From Colias croceus (taxonomy: Eukaryota; Arthropoda; Insecta; Lepidoptera; Pieridae), in assembly GCF_905220415.1 (NCBI RefSeq), contig NC_059568.1, positions 434,001 to 498,000 on the forward strand: a stretch of 64,000 bases of DNA, read 5' to 3'. A model generated the notes under the pieces. The model was not told where the DNA came from, made no database searches, and worked only from the letters and a program-made list of their open reading frames with translations. Position numbers and translations under genes: made by a program. Below, piece by piece: positions 9,389-19,448 of this stretch (its first letter is position 1; every line of letters begins with the position of its first letter).

Positions 9389-12280
9389 TTAAGTCATTGT
9401 ACAAATTAAATTTTCGGTCTCCTGATAACTAAGGTTTAGCAGCCAATTAGTGACTTGCGTTTTGCAAGTACCGTAGGGGAGTTTATAAATAGGTAATATT
9501 TTATTAATTTTGTTGTATAATGAAGGGGCCAGAAAACAATTAAATCTTTTGGAGTGTACGAAATTACATTTATCAACTTCGCAAATTCTATCCTTGCGTC
9601 TTTTCATAATATTTTGAAATGGAGTTACAGAATGTTGTGAAAGAACAGTATGTAATATAAAAAGTTGCCTTACAGTCAATACTTTAAGGCTCTTGTACAG
9701 GTCAGCTGTCGGAAATCTGTATTTTTTAAAAGTACCAACTTTTAAAATAGCTCTCTGAGCTCTTTCAAGCTTCAGGAGATGAGTCTTAGGCGCACCACCC
9801 CAAGCTGATATACAGTAACATAAAACCGATTGGCATAACGAATAGTAGACCTGTCTCATAATTTGACCGTCAGCAATATGGCGAAGAGTTTTAAAGATAT
9901 AGATCAATTTTCTGACTCTATTTTGAAGTTGTTCTATATGTAAAGAAAAGGAAAGATTGCAGTCAAGAGTTATACCCAGATATTTAGTGCTAGATTGTCG
10001 AGTGAGTCTGGGGCAATTGCAGTGCTGATCAATCGGATTGTTGCAAATATGAGCGTATAGACATAAAGTTAGGGGGGGTTGAGATGTTTGCCGAAGAGAA
10101 AAAGCCAAGTAATTAGTTTTATCAGTGTTCAAGGTCAAGAGATTTTTAGCTAGCCATGTTGACACTATATTAAACCCATCCTGTGCTTTGCGAAAAACCT
10201 CTGGCCATGAGTCGCCTATAAAAGTTAGGGCTGTGTCATCGGCAAAGGCAGATATTTTACCATCCTGGAGATCCAATTGGCAAAGGTCATTTAAGTATAC
10301 CAAAAACAGGGTCGGACCGATCACACTGCCTTGCGGGACTCCGAGTGATATTGGAAGTTCATCGCTTACGATATTATTAATTTTAACACACTGTGTTCTA
10401 TGACTTAAATAGTTTTCAAAAATCGAAAGTGAATGTCCTCTAACGCCCATTTTTTCAAGCTTTTGTAAAAGCAGGGGAGTGGCAACTGTGTCGAATGCCT
10501 TGGCAAGGTCCAAAAAAATAGTAATGACTTTTTTTTTATGATCTAAATTCTTGATAATATAATTGGTAATGTCTAGTACCGCTTTCGAAGTGGACATGTT
10601 ACGTCTAAAGCCGTACTGATTTGGAGATAATAGATTTTTATGTTCTAGGAAATTGATCAACTGCTTATTTATTATTCGTTCCAATATTTTAGACATTATA
10701 GGCAAGACGGCTATTGGACGATAATTGGCGACACAGTTACCACTGCCGCTTTTGAAGATGGGGTGAATAATAGATTTTTTTAAATAAGTAGGGAATGATC
10801 CAGAGTTTATACAAAGATTAAAAATATGTGTTAGGATAGGTATTAATTGAACTTTATGCCTCTTGAGCAAACCAGTTGAAATTTTATCCCACCCCACTGC
10901 GCAGTCTGATCTTAAAGACGTCAAAATCGATTCCACCTCACTATGGTGTGTTGGAAGAATTACGAAAGATGTGCAGGGAGATGAACCGGAGCTATTGATA
11001 TGTGTTTCCGAGATAAAACTAGGTGATTTAATTTTACTAGCAAGATTCACACCAACGTTAACGAAGAATTCATTCACTACATTTACTGATAGCTGTGGAG
11101 ACGAAGACAATTGCAATAAATCGTTAGAAGTCGTTTTTTGCTGTACACAGTTCGTAACCCTCCTTATAATCTGCCAGATACGTCTGCTATCAGAACCAGC
11201 ATCGCTAAGTTCTTGCTTTTCGAAATTTCTTTTAACTTTTTTTAATAATTTGTTACAGAAGTTCCTGTATCTTTTGTACGTCAACTTCAAAATATCATTC
11301 TTGGGATCAGATCTAACGTTTTTGTGTAGCAAATCGCGGTTTTTAATACACTTTAGGAGCCCAGGGGTCATCCATGGTTTGATTAATTGTTTACGCCTAG
11401 ACACAGTTACAATGGACGAATTTATTTTAATAAAGTTCATAATCAAGTCAATAAAAAATTTTGTAGCCTGTTCAGCGTCGGTTAGTTGTATTATGTGTTG
11501 AAAATTATAACTTTTTATATCTCGATCAAGTTGTTCGTAATTAATTTTATTGAAAACATTACTATGTCTAGGCTTTGAGAAACTTCCAGTATGTTTAAGA
11601 CACAATAATATGCTGTTATGATCTGTAACGGTTGAATCAAGGATTAGGGTTAGGGCTTCATAATTAGACTTGAGTATCACGTGGTCTAAACAACTTGAGT
11701 CACGCGTGGGCAGATTATGGGCAGGTAGTAAACCATGGTAGGCTAATAAGTTCAGATAATCAGAGGCTTGAGAGTCAAGTGGCGTGCAAGCAATATCTAT
11801 ATTTATATCACCAATAATTGCAATGGTTTTTGTTGTTGATAGTGAATTTAGTACAGAGTCTAAAGATGCCAAAAAATTTGTCGTACTTATAAAAGACGGG
11901 GAACGGTAAATACATACGATTGCTGTGTCGTTATCTAGTTTTAAGACCAAACATGAGCCATCCAGAAAGTCGATTTCGGATACAGAATGATTCAGATTAT
12001 CTTTAATATAAATGACAATGCCATCATTTTGATTTTTGTTATTTTGTGTGTGATACATAAAGTAATGGTCTATTTTGGGTATAAGGTTATTACTTTTGAG
12101 CCAACATTCGGTTAAAACTAAAACATCAAGGTCTATGTTTATCATTTGTAATAAAACTGAAAAACTATTAAAATTACAATTAATTGATCTAATGTTTTGT
12201 GTTATTATTTTAAGATACTTAGCCGGGTATTTTATCATTTTTTTACAGTCAGAGGGGCTGCATCTTTGGCTTGTAGACAC
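9389..12280 (-). CDS. CR1/Daphne-like ORF2: endonuclease-reverse transcriptase
   Basis: A 963-residue uninterrupted frame. The apurinic-type endonuclease occupies roughly residues 22-235, with TQNIRS (28-32), TECW (57-60), IGDINIDI (156-163), SSCLDHV (195-201) and TDHNS (219-223). The reverse transcriptase covers roughly 440-760, with NQYGFRR (554-560), GVPQGSVIGP (647-656) and FADD (679-682) as the catalytic motif. FADD in place of YADD is common in this part of the LINE tree. The protein would nick target DNA and reverse-transcribe its own mRNA in the nucleus. It lies 490 bases downstream of its ORF1 on the same strand. All key motifs are present. Confidence 0.92.
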   Translation of the reverse strand: MSTSQRCSPSDCKKMIKYPAKYLKIITQNIRSINCNFNSFSVLLQMINIDLDVLVLTECWLKSNNLIPKIDHYFMYHTQNNKNQNDGIVIYIKDNLNHSVSEIDFLDGSCLVLKLDNDTAIVCIYRSPSFISTTNFLASLDSVLNSLSTTKTIAIIGDINIDIACTPLDSQASDYLNLLAYHGLLPAHNLPTRDSSCLDHVILKSNYEALTLILDSTVTDHNSILLCLKHTGSFSKPRHSNVFNKINYEQLDRDIKSYNFQHIIQLTDAEQATKFFIDLIMNFIKINSSIVTVSRRKQLIKPWMTPGLLKCIKNRDLLHKNVRSDPKNDILKLTYKRYRNFCNKLLKKVKRNFEKQELSDAGSDSRRIWQIIRRVTNCVQQKTTSNDLLQLSSSPQLSVNVVNEFFVNVGVNLASKIKSPSFISETHINSSGSSPCTSFVILPTHHSEVESILTSLRSDCAVGWDKISTGLLKRHKVQLIPILTHIFNLCINSGSFPTYLKKSIIHPIFKSGSGNCVANYRPIAVLPIMSKILERIINKQLINFLEHKNLLSPNQYGFRRNMSTSKAVLDITNYIIKNLDHKKKVITIFLDLAKAFDTVATPLLLQKLEKMGVRGHSLSIFENYLSHRTQCVKINNIVSDELPISLGVPQGSVIGPTLFLVYLNDLCQLDLQDGKISAFADDTALTFIGDSWPEVFRKAQDGFNIVSTWLAKNLLTLNTDKTNYLAFSLRQTSQPPLTLCLYAHICNNPIDQHCNCPRLTRQSSTKYLGITLDCNLSFSLHIEQLQNRVRKLIYIFKTLRHIADGQIMRQVYYSLCQSVLCYCISAWGGAPKTHLLKLERAQRAILKVGTFKKYRFPTADLYKSLKVLTVRQLFILHTVLSQHSVTPFQNIMKRRKDRICEVDKCNFVHSKRFNCFLAPSLYNKINKILPIYKLPYGTCKTQVTNWLLNLSYQETENLICTMT

Positions 12281-12770
12281 ATAAAATCTATCTATGTTAT
12301 CATGTAAATCAAAAATATTATCGAATTATAAGGTTATAGATTTGTGTCACATCAATGTTCAAAAATGTTTGTAAAGTTATTTTTTCACTATGGAGGTATA
12401 CGCAAAATAAGTATGCTGTGTTAGAAGATAACGAATTGTGTGAATCAGTACTTTTAACAAAGACTTTGAAAGTAATAGGTTGAACGGCGTAGTTATTGTG
12501 AATATGATGATTGTGGTATTTGTGGTAGTATGATGTGTGTGAAATTGTTATATTGGAAAAATTCCGTTTCATGTTCGTTAGTACAAAAATATTGAGAAAA
12601 ATGACAAAACTTAATAAAAATAACGTATAAACTTGGCTCACAAAAGCCATTAAAACTAAAACGTAAATGAGAAATGATAAATTTAACATATTTGTGCAAA
12701 TAACAAAAAATAATGTAATAATATAAATCTGTTGGAGGTATTTATGTTTATTAATTGTTAGTGAATTTAG
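12281..12770 (-). other. spacer between ORF1 and ORF2 of the nested element
   Basis: An unusually long, AT-rich gap. On the minus strand it contains a 123-residue open frame (12318-12689) that begins with a hydrophobic, membrane-like stretch and then turns polar. Its composition suggests chance, but it is unbroken and sits between two intact ORFs. Confidence 0.5.
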
Positions 12771-13613
12771 TCATATTTTCAATGCATTAAATTGTTCAAG
12801 TTGCGATAAGGATTTTATGACCTTTGATGCTTCTCCGTCTGCCCGCTTGACTAAGACCTTGCCGTCCACTATCCAGCAGTACTTGATTTTATTAGTTTTC
12901 TTTAGTTCCCGAGCATGATAAAAAAGTTTCCTTGCGTTTGCAGTTAAATTTTCAGTTATAAATATAGGTTCGGAGCTCGAAAATCCAGCGTGCGTCAAGT
13001 TTAATTTGTTCGTCGGATGATTAATGTTATACGTTTTCAATGTATTAAATATTAGATGTTTTACGTGTAAGTCCGATAATTGAATTATTATAGGTTTCTT
13101 GGTATTGGGTTTGCCCGGAATTCGGTATATATCTCGAATGTTAGATGGTTGCAAGTCAATATTGAGGCTTTTAAAAATATTAGAGACATACGCCAGCAAG
13201 TCCTGTTTTGATTCTTTATCTTTTTTGGGTATATTTTTAACTTCGATGGTTGTAAGTTTTGAGCAACGTTGGAGTTCATCAACTTGTTGCTGCAAGGCCA
13301 AGATCGTTTCTTGATTCGTTTTACAGTGTTCTTCTAGTGACTTTATCTTAATTTCCATCTCGTCTTGTTGTTCACTCCGAAACGCTATATTTTTTTCAAT
13401 ATTTAATAATGTATTTTCGATTTTGTCATAATTGATCTTGAAACTTGACAGCATCTGCCGTATTTCCTCCTTGAATTCATCAAAGTCCGCTCTGGTTATT
13501 TCTTCTAAACGACGTTTCATACGCTGATTTACAAACGAAGACGGTGGCGGAGTTGTATCTCGGTTAATGTTTAGCGCCGAGTCCGAGCCCGACTTCGTAG
13601 GCGAACGAATCAT
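12771..13613 (-). CDS. CR1/Daphne-like ORF1 with baculovirus-FP-like C-terminal domain
   Basis: A 280-residue RNA-binding-type ORF1. After a basic N-terminus, residues about 35-125 are rich in charged heptads and look like a coiled coil. The C-terminal half contains 'ENLTANARKLFYHARELKK' followed by a K-x-C-W-x-V-D-G-K-V-x-V-K-R sequence. This arrangement is known from insect LINE ORF1 proteins that share a domain with the baculovirus FP25K family. That link is inferred from motif layout, not from a search. ORF1 proteins of this type trimerise and package the element RNA. The frame is intact, and the start at 13613 is the first ATG after a 5' UTR of about 120 bases. Confidence 0.75.
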   Translation of the reverse strand: MIRSPTKSGSDSALNINRDTTPPPSSFVNQRMKRRLEEITRADFDEFKEEIRQMLSSFKINYDKIENTLLNIEKNIAFRSEQQDEMEIKIKSLEEHCKTNQETILALQQQVDELQRCSKLTTIEVKNIPKKDKESKQDLLAYVSNIFKSLNIDLQPSNIRDIYRIPGKPNTKKPIIIQLSDLHVKHLIFNTLKTYNINHPTNKLNLTHAGFSSSEPIFITENLTANARKLFYHARELKKTNKIKYCWIVDGKVLVKRADGEASKVIKSLSQLEQFNALKI

Positions 13614-13735
13614 GATATTAGTTGGTAGGTTATCTCTGTGTGCACGGTAGTGTTGGTGGCTTGTGTGCGTGGCTATTACTCACGAACACGATGAGAAATA
13701 TTTTTGCAAAATCCAAGCGAGCGGTGTCACACGTC
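13614..13735 (-). other. 5' UTR of the nested CR1/Daphne-like element
   Basis: A short leader between the insertion point in the R1-clade ORF1 and the ATG of the nested ORF1. It presumably carries an internal promoter, but I see no diagnostic motif. Confidence 0.5.
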
Positions 13736-14731
13736 TATACTCGAGCGCGGTCCGATGAGGAAGGTGACGCCTCGCTCCACTGCGCCTGGCTGCAGAGCGA
13801 TAACGACAGCCGAGGACGAAGGATTGCGCAACCTCTGCGCCCTCGAGCGCACTCGCGCCGGCCTCTTTTTCTTTTTCGCCTTGCCCTTCTTTCCGACGAC
13901 CGTCCATTCCTGCTCCAGCCGTTGCTGCAACTGGGGAGCAGAAGAAGTGGTGGGCACAGCCTTGTCAGCTGGCTTGGTCTTTTCCGGCTGCCGTGCAGCC
14001 TTCCCCTTGCCCTTCCCCTTGGCTTTTGCAGCTGGACCCGGTTTTGCAGGCTGCGCAGCAGGCTGTTCCGGTTTTCTCGCCTTTGCTGGAGCAGCACCTT
14101 TCGCTGGTGCCCCATTAGGGGGCTTTGGCGGCGGAAGAGGAGGAAAGTCCTCGGTTGGGGCTTGCCCAACCGCCATTCCCTCAACCCTGCCATCCCCCGC
14201 CAATGGGGGCCTCACACACCTTTTTGGAGGCAACTCCAACGCTTCTAACCGGGCGTCCACCATTCCCCCAACCTGCCGCAAAATCTCCGCGGTCAGATCA
14301 GAGTCCACTCGCGTTTGCATGGGCTGTGCGGTCCCTATGATAGCCCTAAGCTCTCCCATCTCTTTTCGGAGGCCCGCGATTTCCGCCTGTAACTGGGTGT
14401 TCGCAGCTTGCAGCTGCCGCGTCTCCTCTGATGCAGTACGTTGTGCAAGAAGCACCGCCGCTTCTTGAATGGTGTCCGAGGCTTCCTTGAGGGAACGTTT
14501 GAATGCCACCCTTAGGTTTGTCGATTTTGCACGCACCTGCTCGATGGCATCCAGGCTCTCCTCTATACGGCGTTGGAGGGCCGCGGTAGAATCGTCGGCA
14601 AGACGTCCGTCCCCAGTTTCTCCAGCGCGGGAGGTACCGGCTCGAGAGGCTCGGGTGACCTGCGTTTCCTCGCTAGCCTCGAGCTCCGATTCCCTCCGTA
14701 CGCGCGACAAGGCCTTCCTAGCGGCTGTCAT
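13736..14731 (-). pseudogene. R1-clade ORF1, N-terminal half
   Basis: About 332 codons, rich in Glu, Arg, Ala and Gln in the first 170 residues (a probable coiled coil), then Pro/Lys/Ala-rich, as is usual for the N-terminal part of R1-clade gag-like proteins. The frame runs a few codons into the nested element and stops at 13727. The frame upstream of the ATG at 14731 stays open to about 14830, so the true start may be further 5' or lost by truncation. It is separated from its zinc-knuckle half by the nested element. Confidence 0.75.
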
Positions 14732-14820
14732 GTCCGCTAAGGTCTTTCTTGCAGAGGCTGTACCTGCACAGAACCCCGCTGCTGCAGCCCCTCGCCCTTT
14801 GCGTAAGCTTACAGCTTTAT

Positions 14821-14990
14821 AGTAAGTAACTGTGGTAAATATCGTTTATAGCGTCATGATATATGTATAGTCTATAGCTTTCCTTGATAAATGGGCTATC
14901 TAACATCGAAAGAATTTTTCAAATTGGACCTACCGTTCCTGAGATTAGCGCGATCAATCAAACTCTTCAGCTTTATAATATTAGTATAGA
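14821..14990 (-). mobile_element. Lep1-type Helitron fragment, cut by the R1-clade element
   Basis: On the minus strand it begins TCTATACTAATATTATAAAG directly after an A/T site and matches the full copy at 19245-19448 through 'agatagcccatttatc'. The match breaks off where the R1-clade element starts. The missing CTAG half is not found on the other side of that element. Confidence 0.65.
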
Positions 14991-15617
14991 TTTCAAGTAC
15001 GTGTAATATTAACCTAATGTTTGGTAATTCCGAGATAGATGTGTGAGATTGAGTTAAATAATAGTGAGGTTACATGGGAACGTTTTATGACGATACGGAT
15101 GTAGCACAAACAGTAAAGAGTATTCATAAAACATGTGATGGGAAAACATGTATAAATAATAATTTACCTGAATGTTGCTTGGTTATATTAAAATAATCCA
15201 TAAAACAATAGCCAACTATATATCTGTCTGTTTATTTATTTACCCAAATTTTAGCTATAGCAGACATTTTAAGATTCATTGACCGCAAAGCAAACACAAG
15301 CGTATTTAGCGGTCAATGTATTTCTCCATTACCCAGAGGGACAAACAGCACACTTAGTAATTAGTTCTCTCATAGTTATAGCTATTTACTAATTCATTAC
15401 TAAACACAATGGCTACACTAACTTCACATTACACGCAACATTTTGATTTAAAATCATTGAATATTCGAATGAATATATTTTATTCATCGCTCATTATGAT
15501 AGAGCTCCATCTAACGTTACATTTCATAATTATAATATGGCTGCTGTTAAATGTTTCTAATTATTTATATGCAAACTGCTTACTGTTAATTGTTTTATTT
15601 ATTCAATAAAATAAAGT
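14991..15617. other. intergenic DNA, no gene seen
   Basis: AT-rich sequence. The small open frame at 15409-15609 is hydrophobic, low-complexity and unsupported. Confidence 0.4.
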
Positions 15618-16460
15618 GGTATAGGTAAACCAGAATCTGATGGCAATTAGGGAAATCAAAATTTTGAGTGTGCAACCCTAGGGAAAATGGACTGAACGAT
15701 CTTGATACTGCTTATTTTTTAGTTTGCTCTCAATATCATTAGTCACATTACATAAGTGGACAATACTGTACTTAATAATGAGATATCCACTTAATATTAT
15801 GTAGGTACATACTTACATGTATAATATACATATTACTTTTACACAGGTAATACATATTATTATTTACACATACCTATATTTGTATGTTCATTATCATTAT
15901 GCCATGTGAAAATATCGATGTTATATCGATAGAAAACTAGACTGCTTATAATTTTTTATAAAATAAAATAAAAGTAAAATAAAACTATGTTTATTTTCGT
16001 AAGTATTAACAGATACACACATTATAAAATTGACTTGGTCAGCTTGGACTTGACGAATAGCCGTATTGGAAACTCCTGTAATAAGTTTTCATAAAATTAT
16101 ATTCCAATCAACAAACAATATTATAGTTACCTACATATAATATTTTTTAATTAAAAGTATCAAAGCGGGTTAGTCCAATTTACCAATAAAATCTTCTAAA
16201 TTGAAAATTGTGATGTGTTTGACCCTTCTTCATCAAATATTTTTCTATACACATTATAAACAACACCTCTTGCTTGTGATCACAGCGGCTTTTTCGACAT
16301 TTTCGAAGATTTTATAGACAAAATCCTAAAAATTATTTATCAACTGCAAAAAAGACAAATAATTTGACAACCAATTTGATAGTTGTCAAATAAGTTGCCA
16401 CATGAAAATCTTATATTTCTTAAATATAAATATGCCATCAGATTCTGGTAGACCTATACC
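15618..16460. mobile_element. inverted-repeat element (MITE-like), 843 bp
   Basis: The terminal sequences form an inverted repeat: left 'ggtataggtaaaccagaatc' continuing through 'tgatggca', right its reverse complement with two changes (aa to ct). There is no transposase frame inside. No clean target duplication is visible, so the superfamily is open. Confidence 0.6.
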
Positions 16461-16499
16461 TATTGAAAGTGAAGTCCCGTGTCCCCAAGTGGGGTAAGG

Positions 16500-16600
16500 G
16501 ACAGATGCATTATGTATTATATTCCTTAAAGTACGAGGATGGTTCTTATGTAGAGTATACGTAAATATGTACCACGGGCTAAGCCGGGGCGGACCGCTAG
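16500..16600 (+). mobile_element. Helitron-like fragment ending in CTAG
   Basis: Shares 'gtacgaggatggttcttatg' and 'gtaccacgggc' with the minus copy at 4025-4179. It ends 'gccggggcggaccgctag' followed by T. The 5' part is missing or unrecognisable. Confidence 0.55.
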
Positions 16601-17102
16601 TTATATATAAATCTCAATAATGCTTGTAATATTCAAAGTACTGTAAAACTGTAACAATTTTGTTCCAGAAAGAGATTTCTCCCAATAATTGAGTTAGAGT
16701 GGGAGAGTAGTAAGGATGCGCCTTGTTAAGGTTCAAGCGCTGCGGAGGCTTGTTTGTTGTTTGCTCTGCACTCGGAATGGGGAAATATTAACACATACAT
16801 TTATTTTCTTGTTTGCATTTTATTTATAATACTAATTAAAGTTTTTAACGGATTAGCGATTTCATGTTATTATTTAGTCTCCTCGTGAACATGCTCGTTG
16901 TCATGTGTTCAAACCATTGCTTAGACAGGTATTTGTGCGTCGGGCTAGTATCATTATAAAATATAGCGTTTAAAATCCGTTAAAAAGTATTTAATGCCAC
17001 TCTACGGTAGAGTAGAGCGGTAGAGTACTAACTTTCCTACTTACTATACTTAGGTAGACACCATTGGTAGAGTAGATCGGCTAGCATCGTGGCAGTTTGA
17101 CA
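16601..17102. other. intergenic DNA, no gene seen
   Basis: No conserved peptide or RNA gene. A few local repeats of 'ggtagagta' occur around 17005-17085 and again near 17305. Confidence 0.4.
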
Positions 17103-17260
17103 TCCATACTAATATTATAAATGCGAAAGTAACTCTGTCTGCCTGTTAGTTAATCACGTCTAAACTACTGAACCAATTGGCATGAAATTTGGTATGGAGA
17201 TATTTTGATACCCGAGAAAGGACATGAAGCACTGCGGGTAAAACCGCAGGTCACAGCTAG
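17103..17260 (+). mobile_element. complete short Helitron (Lep1-like), 158 bp
   Basis: Begins TCCATACTAATATTATAAAT after an A and ends CTAG before a T. It has a GC-rich hairpin (ctgcgg...ccgcag) about 12 bases before the end. These are the standard Helitron terminal features. It is a non-autonomous copy with no coding capacity. Confidence 0.75.
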
Positions 17261-17635
17261 TATTTTATATATATCTGTATTAAAACTGGTTGAATACTGA
17301 GAACTGGTAGAGTAGTATGCTAGTTCAGTCTACCGTTTACTCTACCCGTGTACATTTATTTTCTATACTTCTTCGTTCAAAATGTATTGCTAGAGCAAAT
17401 ATAGAAACGCAATTTTAACGTATCTCTTGTGAATAACTAATTTAGAATTTTAATTTTATATTCACAATTCATAATACTTGATACTAAACTAATAGATAAG
17501 AGCCTTAACTCTTAGTAACATTAAATGTGATTATCACAAAGTAAGGACGGAATAATTCGTTTATCTGTAGCTTCTTAGTTGGCTACTTTAGTAAGAACTT
17601 TCATTTCATTCCATAAAATCGTATACACAGTAGCT

Positions 17636-17832
17636 GTTAGGCCCTCCGTACACAGAGCTACTCAAATCTGCGACACTCGACGATTTTAGTTTACTTTTAT
17701 CAGCGTCAGTGACGCGACTAGTATACGAACCTCAATGGATTTGTGTGGCGATAGTCGCTTGGAGAGTGGAGACTGAAATCGTCGAGAAGGTATCCGAGAT
17801 TTGAAAAGTTTTGTGTACGAAGGAGCTTAGTC
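17636..17832. mobile_element. short imperfect palindromic element (MITE-like)
   Basis: The left arm 'ccctccgtacacag...caaatct...ctcgacgattt' is mirrored by the right arm 'aaatcgtcgag...agatttg...tgtgtacgaagga'. Pairing is imperfect over about 60 bases, consistent with an old small foldback transposon. Confidence 0.5.
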
Positions 17833-18567
17833 AAAAGGGAAGATTTTCATTGAAATTTAACTTCTGTTTGAGATAGAGAAATTATCAAAGTTTATTAATA
17901 TATTTATTATTATATTCGCTCTAATATTTTGTCGAAGAAAATTTTCTTTGTTAAATGATTTCAGTCTTTTCTTATCATTATCTGTGTTATAATATGGATA
18001 TTATATTTTAATTGGTGTTTGCTTTAACATTGAAAAATGTTATTGAGCATTTAAATGATATTTTAGAGGTAACTTCAGGATTTTTTTTCGAGATTTTTTT
18101 TTCCAATCGTTACTATAAGGGCCCTTAAACATTATGGTATATATAAAATTTCCATTTCTATTCAAAGTACCTATTTCTTCAAAACATAACTTTATATTGT
18201 GTGTAATATTGCATCACATAATAAACGTCACTCCCGTAATGTGTTCACGCGAAGGCTTCAGGGGCCAGGCATTACAGAAATGAAGCTAAAGTAAATAATC
18301 GCACATAACTGGCTCAATCCGGATCGAACTGCATTTCAACGGACATAAAGTTGCGGAATGTATGGCTTATTCTGCGGGATTCATAGATAGAGTATTTATA
18401 TTTGTCCCATAATATGACTTATATTTCAAAAGTTTTAACAAATCAACTATTTCATTATGCTTTGTTTTACGATTTGTGTTTTTGGAAATCGTAATCATCA
18501 CGATTATTTAATAAATGTAAACTAATTTCTTAAATTAATCCAATAAACATTATTCGAAAGACTCTAC
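17833..18567. other. intergenic DNA, no gene seen
   Basis: AT-rich; nothing supportable was found. Confidence 0.4.
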
Positions 18568-18725
18568 CAAACTCAAACTCAAACATTTATATGTACAATG
18601 AGACTTCTTTTAGAAGCACTTACGAATCGGCATTATATATTTTTAACATTTACCACTGATTCGAAAAGCTATGGAGAAGAACTGCCAAGAAACTCCATAG
18701 TTGCTCTTTTAAAATCTTGTCAAAT
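18568..18725 (-). mobile_element. LINE 3' end fragment (CR1/Daphne-type tail)
   Basis: On the minus strand this reads 'gagcaactatggagtttctt ... gtggtaaatgttaaaaat ... aatgtttgagtttgagttt'. It matches the + strand copy at 44873-45021. The TTTGAG repeat tail marks the 3' end of a CR1-like LINE. No coding part is left. Confidence 0.65.
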
Positions 18726-18761
18726 GTATACCAACAACCTAAACCCTACTAATATTATAAA

Positions 18762-18949
18762 CTAGCTTACCGCCCGCGGCTTCGCCCGCTTCGTCTACAA
18801 CCTAATAAATTATACACTAAAACCTTCCTTTTGAATCACTCTATCTACTAAAAAAACCGCATCAAAATCCGTTGCGTAGTTTTAAAGATTTAAGCATACA
18901 AAGGGACATAGGGGCAGAGAAAGCAACTTTGTTTTATACTATGTAGGGA
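18762..18949 (-). mobile_element. Helitron-like element, 188 bp
   Basis: The minus strand starts TCCCTACATAGTATAAAACA and ends 'gcgggcggtaagctag', set between A and T. Just outside the CTAG end is a TACTAATATTATAAA string that is itself the start motif of another Helitron family, so this copy probably inserted into an older one. Confidence 0.65.
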
Positions 18950-19244
18950 TCTGAAAGTCAGTTTAAACTTTGATATTTTTTATTTAATTAAAATCTACTG
19001 AATGTAGAATTTAGCTAAAATTTAGTATGCACATATGACTTCTACGAGGGTGCTTACTTTTATCCGAGAGCCGCTAAGGAAGTCACGTCTTCAAGTTAAT
19101 TATGTCCTCAGTTATTCATAATTTCATGTCGCGAAACGTCACACAAAACAGAATTCAGAATATCAACAACTATATTATGATCGTTGAATATTTGAAGCCG
19201 TTAACAAGCACAGATTACAAAATAGTTACTGATACTTCAATAAG

Positions 19245-19448
19245 TCTATACTAATATTATAAAGCTGAAGAGTTTGTTTGTTTTGAACGCGCTAATCTCA
19301 GGAACTATTGGTCCGATTTGAAAAACTCTTTCGGTGTAAGATAGCCCATTTATCGAGGATTGCTACTTAGATATCAATGCAGCAATGCAAAGCAAAGCAA
19401 TAGCAATGCAAAGCAATGCGGGCGGCAAAAACCGCGGGGCACAGCTAG
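19245..19448 (+). mobile_element. Lep1-type Helitron, full length, 204 bp
   Basis: Starts TCTATACTAATATTATAAAG and ends 'aaaccgcggggcacagctag' before T. Internally it has a run of 'agcaatgcaaagca' units (about 19377-19418) not present in the related copy at 14821-14990, so it is a local expansion. Confidence 0.75.

Larger units (their letters stand above)
8878..13735 (-). mobile_element. CR1/Daphne-like non-LTR retrotransposon nested in the R1-clade element
   Basis: A complete-looking element with its own 5' UTR, ORF1, spacer, ORF2, 3' UTR and a short-repeat tail instead of poly-A. It is AT-rich, in contrast to its GC-rich host element. Its borders fall at a TATA tetranucleotide present on both sides (8874-8877 and 13736-13739), which could be a very short target duplication; CR1/L2-type elements often leave little or none. 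Both ORFs are free of stop codons, so this copy could be recent and competent. Confidence 0.8.
4636..14820 (-). mobile_element. R1-clade non-LTR retrotransposon, interrupted by a nested element
   Basis: This is a two-ORF LINE on the minus strand. It has a 20-base poly-A tail (T-run 4636-4655 on +), a GC-rich 3' UTR, an ORF2 with endonuclease and reverse transcriptase, and an ORF1 with three CCHC knuckles. Its GC content is far above the AT-rich surroundings, which helps delimit it. Interval 8878-13735 is a second LINE inserted in ORF1. The 5' boundary near 14820 is where sequence identifiable as a Helitron-like element begins. No target duplication matching the 3' flank is visible, so the 5' end may be truncated or rearranged. 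Confidence 0.85.
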
